A stretch of DNA of 23,528 nucleotides from Folioceros fuciformis (Eukaryota > Anthocerotophyta > Anthocerotopsida > Anthocerotales): NCBI GenBank assembly GCA_049999805.1, contig JBNGIO010004928.1, positions 1-23,528 of the forward strand, read 5' to 3'. Under the pieces are notes generated by a model. It ran no database searches, was not told where the DNA came from, and was given only the letters and a program-made list of their open reading frames with translations. Of this stretch, positions 9,797 to 19,076 are shown piece after piece (within the stretch, counting starts at the first letter, position 1; each line of letters opens with the position of its first letter). The translations under genes were made by a program, and so were the position numbers.

Positions 9797-10233
9797 TTGA
9801 GCTCAACCTTGATCCCCAAATCTCCCACTAAACGAGCAAGCCACAGGGCTTCCTTGCAAGCCTCAGTCGCTGCAACATACTCAGCCTCTATGGTAGATAG
9901 CGTTATGCACGATTGCAAACGAGATCGCCATGAGACTGCCTCTCTAGTGCACATAAAGACATAACCTGATGTAAGCCTCCTTTTGTCCATATCCCCTACA
10001 TAATCAGCATCCGTATATCCCACGACAAATGCATCCTCACTACCCAAACATATGCACAAAGCTTTTGTATCATTTAAGTACCTCATAACTCCTTTTACTG
10101 CCTCCCAATGCTTCTTGCTAGGGTTTGACATAAACCTACTAACCACTCCCACTGCAAAAGCAATATTAGGATGTGTAGCAATCATTGCATACATCAAACT
10201 CCCTACAGCTGATGAGTATGGAACCTTCTCCTA
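9797..10233 (-). pseudogene. Copia-A RNase H fragment (minus copy)
   Basis: This fragment is highly similar to the + strand copy at about 22085-22510. It starts at KVPYSSAVGSLMYAMIATHP, continues with KHWEAVKGVMRYLNDTKAL and VVGYTDADYVGDMDKRRLTS, and reaches STIEAEYVAATEACKEALWL. These are the conserved copia pol C-terminus and RNase H motifs, with catalytic Asp in YTDADY and Glu in EAEY. Homology stops after GDLGIKVEL, where the copy at 22500 carries on with the normal LHCDS segment. The right boundary at about 10233 is also abrupt. Only about 145 codons remain. Orientation matches the inverted LTR at 10822-11072, so both derive from a minus-strand Copia-A. Confidence 0.85.
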
Positions 10234-10305
10234 AACGCCCGCGCCTCACCGCCCGCTCCTCGACGACTGCGCCCGCATCGACCGCACCTCGGCGGTAGGA
10301 GGGCC

Positions 10306-10569
10306 TCAGGCTCCTGTACTACTGGAAGTGCTACCTCCAGCGCTACCGGATGTGTACCCGGGGGATGGTCCTGCTGTTTCTCCCCCATAGGGAGCTTTGC
10401 TCCACGAGACAAACGAAACCTCGGCAGGTCCTGTAGGTTTAGACCTAAAGGTCACACCTTTCCTGCCAAAATCAAACACACAAGTTGTCCCGTACAACCA
10501 CGGTCTCCCAAGGAGCACCTTGTACCCTAGGTCAGACACTGGCCTCATGCTAGCTCTTGGGGCCGGCAC
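10306..10569 (-). pseudogene. Ty3/gypsy-like aspartic protease tail fragment
   Basis: The minus frame reads GYKVLLGRPWLYGTTCVFDF followed by GRKGVTFRSK. This matches the end of the retroviral-type protease in plant Ty3/gypsy elements (D-V-L-L-G-R-P-W). The rest is Gly/Ser/Pro-rich. There is no catalytic D-S/T-G, so only the C-terminal third of the domain is present. It lies between a Copia-A LTR and a Copia-A RNase H piece where a copia gag and integrase would belong, so the interior of that element has been replaced. Confidence 0.5.
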
Positions 10570-10821
10570 CCCGAACTGCGGGATGGCGCGGCGGCGCCCT
10601 CCCGCTGCTTGGCTCCCGCTACCACTTCGCGTTGCCGTTGCCGTGGCCTGAGCACATCGGGGCTGGAGCCCCCTGCACCTCGGGTAGAAGAGTGGCCTCG
10701 GACGGCCCTCAAGATGCTTGCTGCCTTCACTGCGGTGCCCTCCTCATGGCCTTGCGCACCTTGTTTGCAGCACCTACAGACATCACCAATCTTGCTCCAC
10801 AATCCTAGCTCTATTACAAGT
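10570..10821 (-). other. GC-rich leader-like stretch next to the inverted LTR
   Basis: This lies just inside the inverted Copia-A LTR. A primer-binding site (TGGTATCAGAGC type) is expected here for a 5' LTR, but none is visible. Open frames are GC-rich and Arg/Ala/Gly-rich without recognisable domains. Confidence 0.4.
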
Positions 10822-11072
10822 TGAAGGATCGCTAGAGGAGCCACATGGTGAAGGAGGAGAGGAGGAAGTAAAGAGGAGAGCAGAAAGAGAGGTCTCACAC
10901 TCTCACAATGTCTCAATTGCAAGGGAGCTCAAGGGGGTATTTATACCCTCTAGAAGAGCTCACAAGGAAGCTTCACAATTAGCTTAAGCTAATCTAAATA
11001 AATGATACTTAACTACACTAATCTTAGACTAAATACATTAGTCTAAGCACATTGGGCTTTAATAACCCTACA
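10822..11072 (-). repeat. Copia-A LTR, copy 2 (inverted)
   Basis: The reverse complement starts TGTAGGGTTATTAAAGCCC at 11072 and ends ...CCTTCA at 10822. TATAAATA is at 10938-10945. It aligns with copy 1 over its whole length but lacks the 45-bp duplication and one AAGCTTCTTGCGCAGCTTCC block. The outer end at 11072/11073 falls inside the gag of Copia-C, so this element inserted there. Confidence 0.85.
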
Positions 11073-11073
11073 T

Positions 11074-12133
11074 ACTTAATATGGCAAGTTCGTATGAAGA
11101 CAATTCTAGTTGGAAGAGGCATTAGGAGGATTGTAGACAGGACACTCCCGAAGCCCGATCCCAATGCCACACCTACTCCATCTGCCGCCAATGCCACACC
11201 TACTCCATCTGCCGTAGATATCGAGAAATGGGATTACCTTAACGATATTGCCGTGGGCACTTCTCATTAGTGGCCTGGACTCCAGCTTGGTACCTAGCAC
11301 GGAGTTCCTTTCAGATGCCTCAGCAATTTGGGAACAACTCTCCAACACCTACAATGTGAATAACGTTCTCACGTTATACAATGCCCACCATGAATTTAAT
11401 GCGCTCAAAATGAAGGTGGGAGACACCATAGCGGCCCATACCTCAAAGTTTTGCCACCTCCGTGGCTTGTTGGCTTCTTTTGGGGTCTGTTATGTCAGAG
11501 GCTGATGCGGCATCCTAGCTCCTCATGACCCTACCTCCATCCTACAACAACTTTGTGACTAGTCTTATGTTAGTCTCAAGTAAACAAGGTTAGAGTCAAC
11601 CCGATTCCTCACTTATTGTGGAGGAAATCATAGGGGCCCTCTACCAGCAAGAGCAAAGCCGCCTGAATATGGCAGGAAGCTCGAAAACAAGAACCGATAG
11701 GGCCTTGGCATTCAAGCTTAAGCCCAGTAGACCAGGGAGCAGTTATCGTCCACCTTCCACCCCTAAAGGCGAAGCATCCTTTGCTCCACCTCGACATCTA
11801 GGGAACTATAGTTGGTGTGGTGTTCCCGGCCACTGGTCCTGTGAGTGCCGTGAAAAGAAGGCAGGAGAGCCCCAAAAGGCAACCCTTCGGCAAGCTACAG
11901 CAGCTTCCACAACTGGAAAGGGTAAGCCCGAGAGCACCAAGCCCATTAAAATTCTTACTGTATGTCTCACCAACCAAGCCTCCAAGGACAAGGGCTGGTA
12001 TCTTGATAGTGGGGCCACCACCCACATCTGGAACAATAGTTCCCATTTTTCCCAATCGGACACACGACCGATTAAGGAGCGAGTCTTGCTTGGTGACGAG
12101 CAGAATCAAACCAGCCATACCATCCAGGGCTAG
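11074..12133 (+). pseudogene. Copia-C gag and protease
   Basis: gag begins inside the conserved N-terminus (YLIWQVRMKTIL) and, after a frame change, continues as LISGLDSSLVPSTEFLSDAS and LTLYNAHHEFNALKMKVGD. A second frame change follows near 11490, and a TAG at 11516-11518 stands where CAG would keep the frame. The nucleocapsid knuckle reads YSWCGVPGHWSCEC: the first Cys of CX2CX4HX4C is Tyr here, a single G-to-A change. The protease active site DSGATTHIWNN is intact, and its upstream part (LTVCLTNQ) is like that of Copia-B. The frame stops at 12131-12133. Confidence 0.85.
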
Positions 12134-13600
12134 GGGGTCTGCTTGTTCGTTCTGCAAGATGGTACCAGGCTGATCTTAGACCAAGTGTTGTATGTCCCTT
12201 AGATGGGGAAAAACTTGCTCTCTATGAGTAAGCTTTTGAGGCAAGGTACCTTCGAGATGAGAGCCTCGAACGGTGAGTGCTGCTTCTTCCGACTATCTAA
12301 CCTTGACTTATGCACTTTTAAGGGGATTCCATAGGACGACCTCTACAAGCTGACCTTTGGCTAGGGACCTGACCCTCCCGTCTTCTGGGCCAACAGCACT
12401 CCTAACCAACCTCAATCCTTAGCCTCCCTGTGGCACGCAGAGTTAGGTCATGTGAATAAAAATAAATTGATAGCCATGTCTGTTCAGGACTGCTACCGGG
12501 AACCTCTACCAAGATGTTTTCGGAGCCTCCCTACCTGTGAATCCTGTGTGCTAGCTAAGCAATGGGAGCTCCCCTTCCCTACACACGCACACAAGGTGGA
12601 CATCACTCTAGCACTAGTGCATGCAGATATCTCCGAGAAAATCCATGAACAACCTTTAGAGGGGGCCTCAATATTACTTGTCCCTCACCGACAACTTTAG
12701 CAGGTACACTTGGACGTACTCTATGCACCTCAAGAGTGACACCTTCCACACCTTCATTGATTGGTTCATCACCGCTGAAAGGCAATGAGACCACACCCTC
12801 AAAATTATGCGAACAGACAACAGCATAGAGTTTGTCAACGACACCTTCAATAATTTTCTCTAGAGCAAAGGGATTGAATGCCAATTCATTGTGCCTTACA
12901 CACAACAGCAGAACGGTGTTGCAAAGAGAAAGAATCAAACTCTCCTTGGAATGACTTGAAGCATGGTCCTCTGGTCTGGTCTCCCTTCCAACTATTAGGC
13001 AGAGGTAATCGTCTTCACCACTTACATCTTGAATCGAGTTCTAACTAGCTCATTTCCTGGCAAAACGCCATACGAGGTCTTCTAGGGCAAGAAGCCTAGT
13101 ATTCTTCCTTAGAATTTTTGGCACTCTCGCCTTCGCCTACATTGCCTCCAAAAAGCGATGTAAGCTAGAAAATAGAGCTGAGAAATGGATCTTCATGGGG
13201 TATAGTGAGTAGGTGAAGGCATACAAGCTTTTTAACCCACATATTGGCTCCATCACACTTGCCAGGAGTGTCACCTTCTTGGAGTTAGCCGCGCCTCCCC
13301 CGCCATCCGACTTGGGCGCCCCTGCCTCAACTCCTATGGTTCCTTCCACGACCCCTACTAATTTGTTTTCTAAGTTCCCTTCAGATGACGGTGACGCTGT
13401 TCTCCTCGATGATTCCTCCTCCGACGATTTTGACACTCCAGCTCGAGGGGATCCTGACTCGCCAACCCCACTAGTGTCTCACCCTGACGATGGCATCCCG
13501 CCTCCAATTGTTGCTGCTCCCCCTAATCCACTCAGGCCGCCTTCTCGACCAATTGTGCTGGCTGCCCTTGATGCTGAGCCTCCCCTACATCTAGAAACAA
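12134..13600 (+). pseudogene. Copia-C integrase and linker
   Basis: Recognisable parts are the end of protease (DQVLYVP, stop, MGKNLLSM), the zinc-binding region (WHAELGHVNKNKL...CESCVLAKQWE) and the DDE core (VHADI, RTDNSIEF, VPYTQQQNGVAKRKN). After the core come LNRVLTSSFPGKTPYEVF, FGTLAFAYIASKKR and AYKLFNPHIG, and then a Pro/Ser/Asp-rich linker to about 13600. In-frame stops lie at 12200-12202, 12332-12334, 12362-12364, 12861-12863, 12957-12959, 12996-12998 and 13083-13085, with a frame change near 13108. Confidence 0.8.
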
Positions 13601-13885
13601 GGTCTTAAAGCTCAAGAAGTGCATCAATGGATTAAAGCAAAGCGAAAGAGTTTGGTAACAACTATGCACCAGTACTTGATCAGTATCTCCTTCAAGCAGA
13701 ATGATGCCGACGGAAATGTTTATATGTTGACCCTAGGGGGTAGCTTTGTCCTCCTTGCCCTCTACGTTGATGATTTAATTCTTGCAACCAATAGCCCACA
13801 AATGCTAGAAGAAGTCAAGCAAACTCTCAGCTCAAGGTTTGACATGAAGCACATAGGACCGTCCTTGTGTCATGACATCATTATT
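13601..13885 (+). pseudogene. Copia-C reverse transcriptase fragment
   Basis: After the linker the sequence jumps to KLKKCINGLKQS, the copia 'LKKAIYGLKQ' motif, so the first half of RT (roughly 170 residues in the family) is deleted. It continues to the catalytic LALYVDDLILATNS and LSSRFDMKHIG, then copia similarity ends at about 13885. Confidence 0.75.
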
Positions 13886-14999
13886 GGTAAGCCCCGGCTG
13901 GCCAAGCATACCCACACATTAGACATAGACTAGTTGTCTAACATAGTGAGTCTTACAAAGGGGGACAAGACATACACCATGCAGGGTGAACAGTATACCC
14001 CCGACAAACAGTTGTTTGCAGTATATGCTTTCAATATAGCCATTGCCTCTGGCAGGTTCATGTACGTAGCTAAGCTGAAAAAAGTCTTACCCCTAGAAGG
14101 AACCCCAGAGTCCAGAGCTGTAGAAGCCAAGGCTCATGAGGAACTCCTACCACCCACCATGAAGTCACTACTATAGGAGTTCCAAGATGTATTCACCGAA
14201 CCAGCAGAACTCCCCCCTAGACGTCCTATCGACCATGCCAGGAGCTCCTGCCAGGCCATAAACCCATCAGTATCCAGCGATACCGTACGTCAGCCACTGA
14301 AAACGAGGAAATAAAAAAACAAGTAGGCGAACTTCTACAGAAAGGGTTTGTATGCCCTTCAGTGTCCCCCTTCGGAGCCCCAGTCCTTCTTGTTGGCAAA
14401 CCAGATGGTGGTGGTTGGCGACTATGCATTGACTATCGAGGACTCAACCGGGGCACAGTCAGAAATGTCTACCAGATGCTGAGGATCGATGTGATCCTGG
14501 ACCAACTTCACGGTGCAAAGTGGTATACCAAGATTGATCTGAGATTCGGCTTCCACCTGATCAGGATCAAGGAAGGGGGATGAGTCTAAAACCGCCTTCC
14601 GCACAAGACATGGCCACTTCAAGTTTAAGGTCATGCCGTTTGGCTTGACAAACGCACCTGCAACATTCCAATGTCTCATGCAAGTCATCTTACGACCATT
14701 GTTGGGGCATGGCGTAGAAGTTTTCCTCGACGACATCCTCATATACACACCTGACCTAGAGAAACATTACACCTTGGTCAGAAAGGTACTTGAGCTGCTA
14801 CGTGCAAACAAGTTGTTGGCCAAAAGAAGTAAGTGTGACTTCATGAGGCAAGATTGTGAATACCTGGGCCACATCATTAGTGCAACATGTATCCAGGTAG
14901 ATCCCCGCAAGGTCAAAGCCATGGTGGACTGGCCCCTACCCCAGGATATCACACAACTACGTGGGTTCCTGGGCATGGCCGGATTTTACCGCCACTCCA
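13886..14999 (+). pseudogene. Ty3/gypsy pol fragment (reverse transcriptase)
   Basis: From about 13886 the coding sense is Ty3/gypsy. A region before RT ends in EFQDVFTEPAELPPRRPIDH. After a frame change near 14237 it reads SPFGAPVLLVGKPDGGGWRL and CIDYRGLN, then LHGAKWYTKIDL. After a second change near 14580 it reads FGLTNAPATFQCLMQVILRP, the catalytic FLDDILIYT and LGHIISA. It ends in LRGFLGMAGFY at the Copia-B insertion site. The order matches gypsy RT. No RNase H or integrase follows, because the sequence beyond the Copia-B insertion is copia, not gypsy. Confidence 0.85.
14995..14999. other. Copia-B target site duplication, left copy
   Basis: CTCCA lies directly left of the LTR and is repeated at 21763-21767 directly right of the other LTR. 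Five bp is the usual copia length. Confidence 0.85.
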
Positions 15000-15154
15000 T
15001 GTTGCGCTGCGGAAACACGTAAAGTGCACAAAACTTATATAAAAAGCATAATTGAATAAAGAGCCTAGTTCTCATATATACAATGTTAATTAACCCTCAG
15101 TTTAAGCTAACCAAACCACTAACCTAAGTCAGGGTAAAATAACTTACTTTAACA
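15000..15154 (-). repeat. Copia-B 3' LTR
   Basis: It reads TGTTAAAGTAAG...CAACA on the minus strand and is 155 bp long. It differs from the 5' LTR at four sites. It has AT-rich content with TATATAA-like runs, and is short for a copia LTR. Confidence 0.95.
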
Positions 15155-15163
15155 CTCCCACTT
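15155..15163 (-). other. Copia-B polypurine tract
   Basis: AAGTGGGAG on the minus strand lies directly before the 3' LTR. The Copia-A tract at 22773-22783 has the same core (AAGTGGGAG). Confidence 0.85.
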
Positions 15164-15401
15164 AACCTGATTAGGTTAAATGAAAGCCTGTAAATACTCG
15201 TAAATGTTCTCAACAACCGTGAACACTACTGATCCTCGTGAATGACTATCCAACTTCTCATTCACACATGGCACTACGCATAAGAAGAGAAACGCGCTGG
15301 GAGAGAGGGCCAGATGCAGGAGACAGCTGGAACCTATGCTTGAAGCTGCATCGCGAGTCACCATCTCTCACACCGCATGGCGCGCATAGTTTCAAGCCAG
15401 C

Positions 15402-16025
15402 CACAGTCTAGAGTAGAGCAGGGGCCGTAGGAGAGCTGTGAGCTCTCCGGTGTCACAGACACTTCGCCAAGCAGCCCCGAACATCAGAAGCCTCTGTTGA
15501 CCTACCAGCGCCGGCAGTTGAAGAAAAAACTCGACTCCCACTGAATCTGGTGAATGCTCCGCAGGAAAGTGGCCGACCCAGACTGATAGGCTCCATGTAT
15601 TGCACTTGCAGGCCACAGCCAACAAATGCAAAGAGCTATCTAGGCTTCTAGCTAGAGCTAAGGCCACGACAGTGGAACTAATGGAAATGTTGACCAATGG
15701 TCCAGACAGCGAGATGCCAGCCATGTCATTGACGCAAGACGAGATCAAGGAAGTAGTCCGTGAGGTTGAAAAAAAATGAGAAGCAAGCAACAAGTGACGA
15801 GTTCTGAGGGCGAGTCATCAAGGTAAGCTGTAACAAACTGAATAATGCTATAGCTTCACCTGTCTGGCTCACTGATGCTGCAGGCCACGACTGAATTTTT
15901 CAGACTGTAAGGCTTCATCCACTGGACTAACAGCGAAATAAACTTTGGCTGTATGTGCAGGAACTAAAGCATGGTACACTGAAGGCAGGACAATTTGAAA
16001 CGACAGACTGTACAACATGAATAAA
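15402..16025 (+). pseudogene. Possible captured host-gene 3' end, antisense inside Copia-B
   Basis: On the strand opposite the element, three exon-like blocks join in phase: one ending at 15549 (...EEKTRLPLNL), one at 15612-15822 (ATANKCKELSRLLARAKATT, then VELMEML and SLTQDEIKEVVREVEKK), and one at 15884-15941 ending in TAA. The two 61-62 bp introns have GT and AG ends, good acceptors (TTGCACTTGCAG, GATGCTGCAG) and CTGAT branch-like sites. AATAAA occurs at 15937-15942 and 16020-16025. One base is missing in the A8 run at 15769-15776 if the middle and last blocks are to share a frame. The 5' part (before about 15450) has further frame breaks, so its start is arbitrary. I do not recognise the protein. 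An alternative is an element ORF: the minus strand has an open frame of 133 codons at 15392-15793. Confidence 0.4.
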
Positions 16026-16071
16026 GTTCGACAGACACTCCTTCATCAGCTTCAATGTTCCAGAACACTGT

Positions 16072-18456
16072 TTAAGTTTTAGACGTAGGAATAGGGAGAA
16101 TGAACTCCCTAAGACCTAAACTGAAAAGATGCTGATAGTGCTTAGACTGGGGTAGCCCTTTTGTAAGGATGTCAGCAACATTACTGGCAGTAGCCACATA
16201 CTGAACTTTCACAAGGCCACGCTCTGCCACATCCCGGATATAATGGTGATAGAGTTCTATGTTATCGCAGAATAGTGCAGTGGCATTGGGTTGTGACAAT
16301 TTAATAGAGTCCAGGTACTGCCTCTCCCACTTCACTTCCTTGCAGGCATGAGTCAAGGCTTTGTACTCTGCCTCCGTTGAGGACAGAGCCAATGATGCCT
16401 GTTTCTTGCAGGACCAGTTGACTGACCCGGAAGCCAGGATACACACATAGGCGGACAGACTTCTCCTAGAATCAGCATCAGCTGCCCAATCGGCGTCTGC
16501 AAATGCTGTAAGTGAGAATTCCTTTCTCCCACTTGATACATAGTGAAGACCATAGTTCAAGGTACCCTTCAGGTACCTGTATATTCTTTTCACAGCATTC
16601 CAATGAGCCCTACCTGGATTTTTAAGGAACTGGGAAACCATACTGACTGCATATGAAATGTCTGGTCTGGTCCAGTTTGCACAAAAGATGAGGCATCCAA
16701 CAGCCTCTGCATAGGGAACCATGGCCATGTCTTCCTTATCAGTTGTAGATTGAGGTGACTGCTCCACGGTGAGCTTCTCTCCCACTACAGCTGGAGTGGC
16801 GGCTGGACGAGCAGACTCAAGATGAAAGCGAGTAAGTATTTCCTTCAAGTACTTAGTCTGATGAAGCACAATAGTTCCATGCTGCCTATCCCTCATATTT
16901 TGCACTCCTAAACAGGACTGGAGAGGGCCTTGATCGGTCATCTCAAACTCTGATCGAAGGAGATCTTTCACTTTATCAAGCTGTTGAAGGCTGTTACTCA
17001 AGAGAATTGCATCGTCAACATATAAAGCAAGGATCACAAACAGGTCTCCCTCTGAAAGGTAAAATACATTTGAGTCCGCTGGAGATTGATAGAAACCAGA
17101 GTTCCTTAAAAACTTCATAATCCGTTTGAACCAGGCCCTTAGACTCTGTTTTAACCCATAAATTGTCTTAAGTAATTTACAGACCTTGTTCGGATGCTCC
17201 CTGCTTACAAAACCTTCAGGTTGTGTCATGTACAGAACTTCCTCCAACTCACCATGAAGAAAAGCGGTGCAAACATCCATTTGGTGAAGCTCCAAATTGA
17301 ATTCCACTGCCATGGCTAATAGAATACGAACTGATGGCGGCTTCACCACAGGAATAAAGGTATCCCCATAATCAATTCCTGGAATTTGACTAAAGCCACG
17401 TGCAACCAGTCTGGATTTGTACCTAGCTATGGTTCCATCAGCATTGAGCTTTGTTTTAAACACCCACTTGCATGTTATTGGCTTTCTTCCAGGTGGCAAA
17501 TCCGCAAGCTCCCAAGTGTTGTTCTTTGTCAAAGAATTATATTCGTCAGCTATGAAGATTCGCCAGTGTTCGCCATCAGGCCCATCCAGGGTCTCCCTAT
17601 ATGACAGAGGGTCTGGCCTCACTTCAGGTATAGAGATAGCTGCTATATGTGCTGATGGTTTTTGAAAGTCTATTGATTGATATGGTTGCTCACTCCACTG
17701 ATGCCTTAACCGACGTTCTCTCTTAGGGTAACGAGGAGGTACAACAGTTGGAGTAGGTGAGTCCACTACTGAGACTGGATTAAGTACATGGTCACGTGTG
17801 GAATCCTCATCAGATTGAGAATCAAAGGCAAGGGAAAAACTACCATCAGCTGACAAATGGTCAAACGCCTCAGCTGTTTGATCGGTTGCTTGATCACCCA
17901 CTTCCTCTGAATTTGTATGTTGAAATATAGGAGGTTGATCACCAGCATCAAGGACAGCTGATTCAATAGAAGGCTGAGAATGCAATTCACCATCTATATG
18001 CAATTCACCATCTGACTGTGGGAACATAGAATCACTGGAAGACTCCTCTAGCACATCATCCAAGGGGATAGCAAGAGAATCAGTAGGAGAGTTTGACCGA
18101 GACCGAGTAATCTCCTTAAAGGTAACACTACGTGCTAGTGTAAGCTTATGAGTCTGGGGGTCAAACAGTTTATAAGCTTTGGATTCTTCTGAGTAGCCAA
18201 GAAATATGTGAGGCTTAGCCCTATGATCTAACTTCCCCCTCTTGGCTTCAGGAATGAATGCAAAGGCTGGTGATCCAAAAACCCGAAGATGCAGAAGACT
18301 TGGCTTGTGGCCCCAAAAGGCCTCATAAGGTGTTCGACCAGGGAGAGCGGAAGTCACAATCCTATTCAAGATATACGTGGCTGCAACCACTGCCTCTGCC
18401 CAGAAAGATTTTGGGAGACCAGCCCAAGCCAACATACTTCTAGTCATCCCCATCAA
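16072..18456 (-). pseudogene. Copia-B pol: end of integrase, reverse transcriptase and RNase H
   Basis: The frame runs from the end of integrase (LPKSFWAEAVVAATYILNR, GRTPYEAFWGHKPS) through an acidic/Ser-rich linker. RT follows: WRIFIADEYNSLTKNNTWEL, QMDVCTAFLHGELEEVLYM and catalytic LYVDDAILLSN. RNase H follows with FADADWAADADSRRSLSAYV, SSTEAEYKAL and LFCDN, then VQYVATASNVADILTKGLPQ. Lengths are normal for the family. Its N-terminal neighbour (18460-19002) is in the same frame and separated only by a TAG at 18460-18462. That codon interrupts the usual 'AERKN-x-T' motif, so the two were one polyprotein. Its stop is about 0.9 kb from the 3' LTR, farther than usual. Confidence 0.93.
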
Positions 18457-18459
18457 GGT

Positions 18460-19002
18460 CTAATTCTTTCTCTCAGCAACACCATTTTGTTGTTGTGTAT
18501 AGGGAACTGAGAGTTGGCGAATGATGCCATGATGTTGAAAGAGATCATCAAACCTGCGACCAGTGAATTCGCCGCCATTGTCCGTGCAAAAACACTTAAC
18601 CAGATGTCCAGTTTGTCTCTGAACCATAGGGATCCAGGAGGAAATTTGCTCAAAGGCATCGCTCTTAAGCCATAAAGGAAAAGTCCAGGTGTAGCGTGAA
18701 AAGTCATCTGTCAGCGATAGGTAATATTCAGACCCACCAAGAGACTTTACTGGAAGTTTCCTTGCAAGATCTGCATGTATTAACTCAAGGGTTGCCTTAG
18801 CTCTTGTAGCCATCTGATTCTTAAAAGGTTGTTCCTTCTGTTTAGACAAGATGCAGGCACTGCAGGGATCAAGATGCTTAAAACACGAAGGAAGTTTCTC
18901 ACGGTAACAACTTGAGTGAGACATAAGATTGAGTTTCGACTTGTTAACATGACCTAGACGGGCATGCCACAGACTGGCCTGAAGAGGACTGGCAGCAACC
19001 AA
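18460..19002 (-). pseudogene. Copia-B integrase core
   Basis: The zinc-binding domain is present (HARLGHVNKSKLNLMSHSSC...CSACILSKQ). It is followed by the DDE core: Asp in ELIHADLAR, Asp in CTDNGGEF and Glu in QQQNGVAERKN. The frame extends upstream of 19002 to a TAG at 19036-19038, beyond which KYLAEATLEDDLY continues the same protein up to the frame change at about 19083. Confidence 0.92.
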
Positions 19003-19076
19003 AGCCCGAACACTATAGGAAGAGGAAATGTGAAGCTAATATAAGTCATCCTCCAAAGTGGCTTCGGCAAGGTATT

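Larger units (their letters stand above)
11073..13885 (+). mobile_element. Copia-C, decayed Ty1/copia internal region
   Basis: gag, protease, integrase and part of reverse transcriptase follow each other in copia order on the + strand. Both ends are broken: the 5' side by the inverted Copia-A LTR within gag, the 3' side by a switch to gypsy sequence right after the YVDD region of RT. There are numerous stops and frame changes, so it is long dead. The three coding parts are listed separately. Confidence 0.85.

Noticed and set aside
10397-10987. Several overlapping + strand open frames
   Set aside because: GC-rich shadows of the minus-strand fragments and of the inverted LTR.
13619-14176. Separate small genes on +
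   Set aside because: They are pieces of the Copia-C reverse transcriptase and of the gypsy pol fragment.
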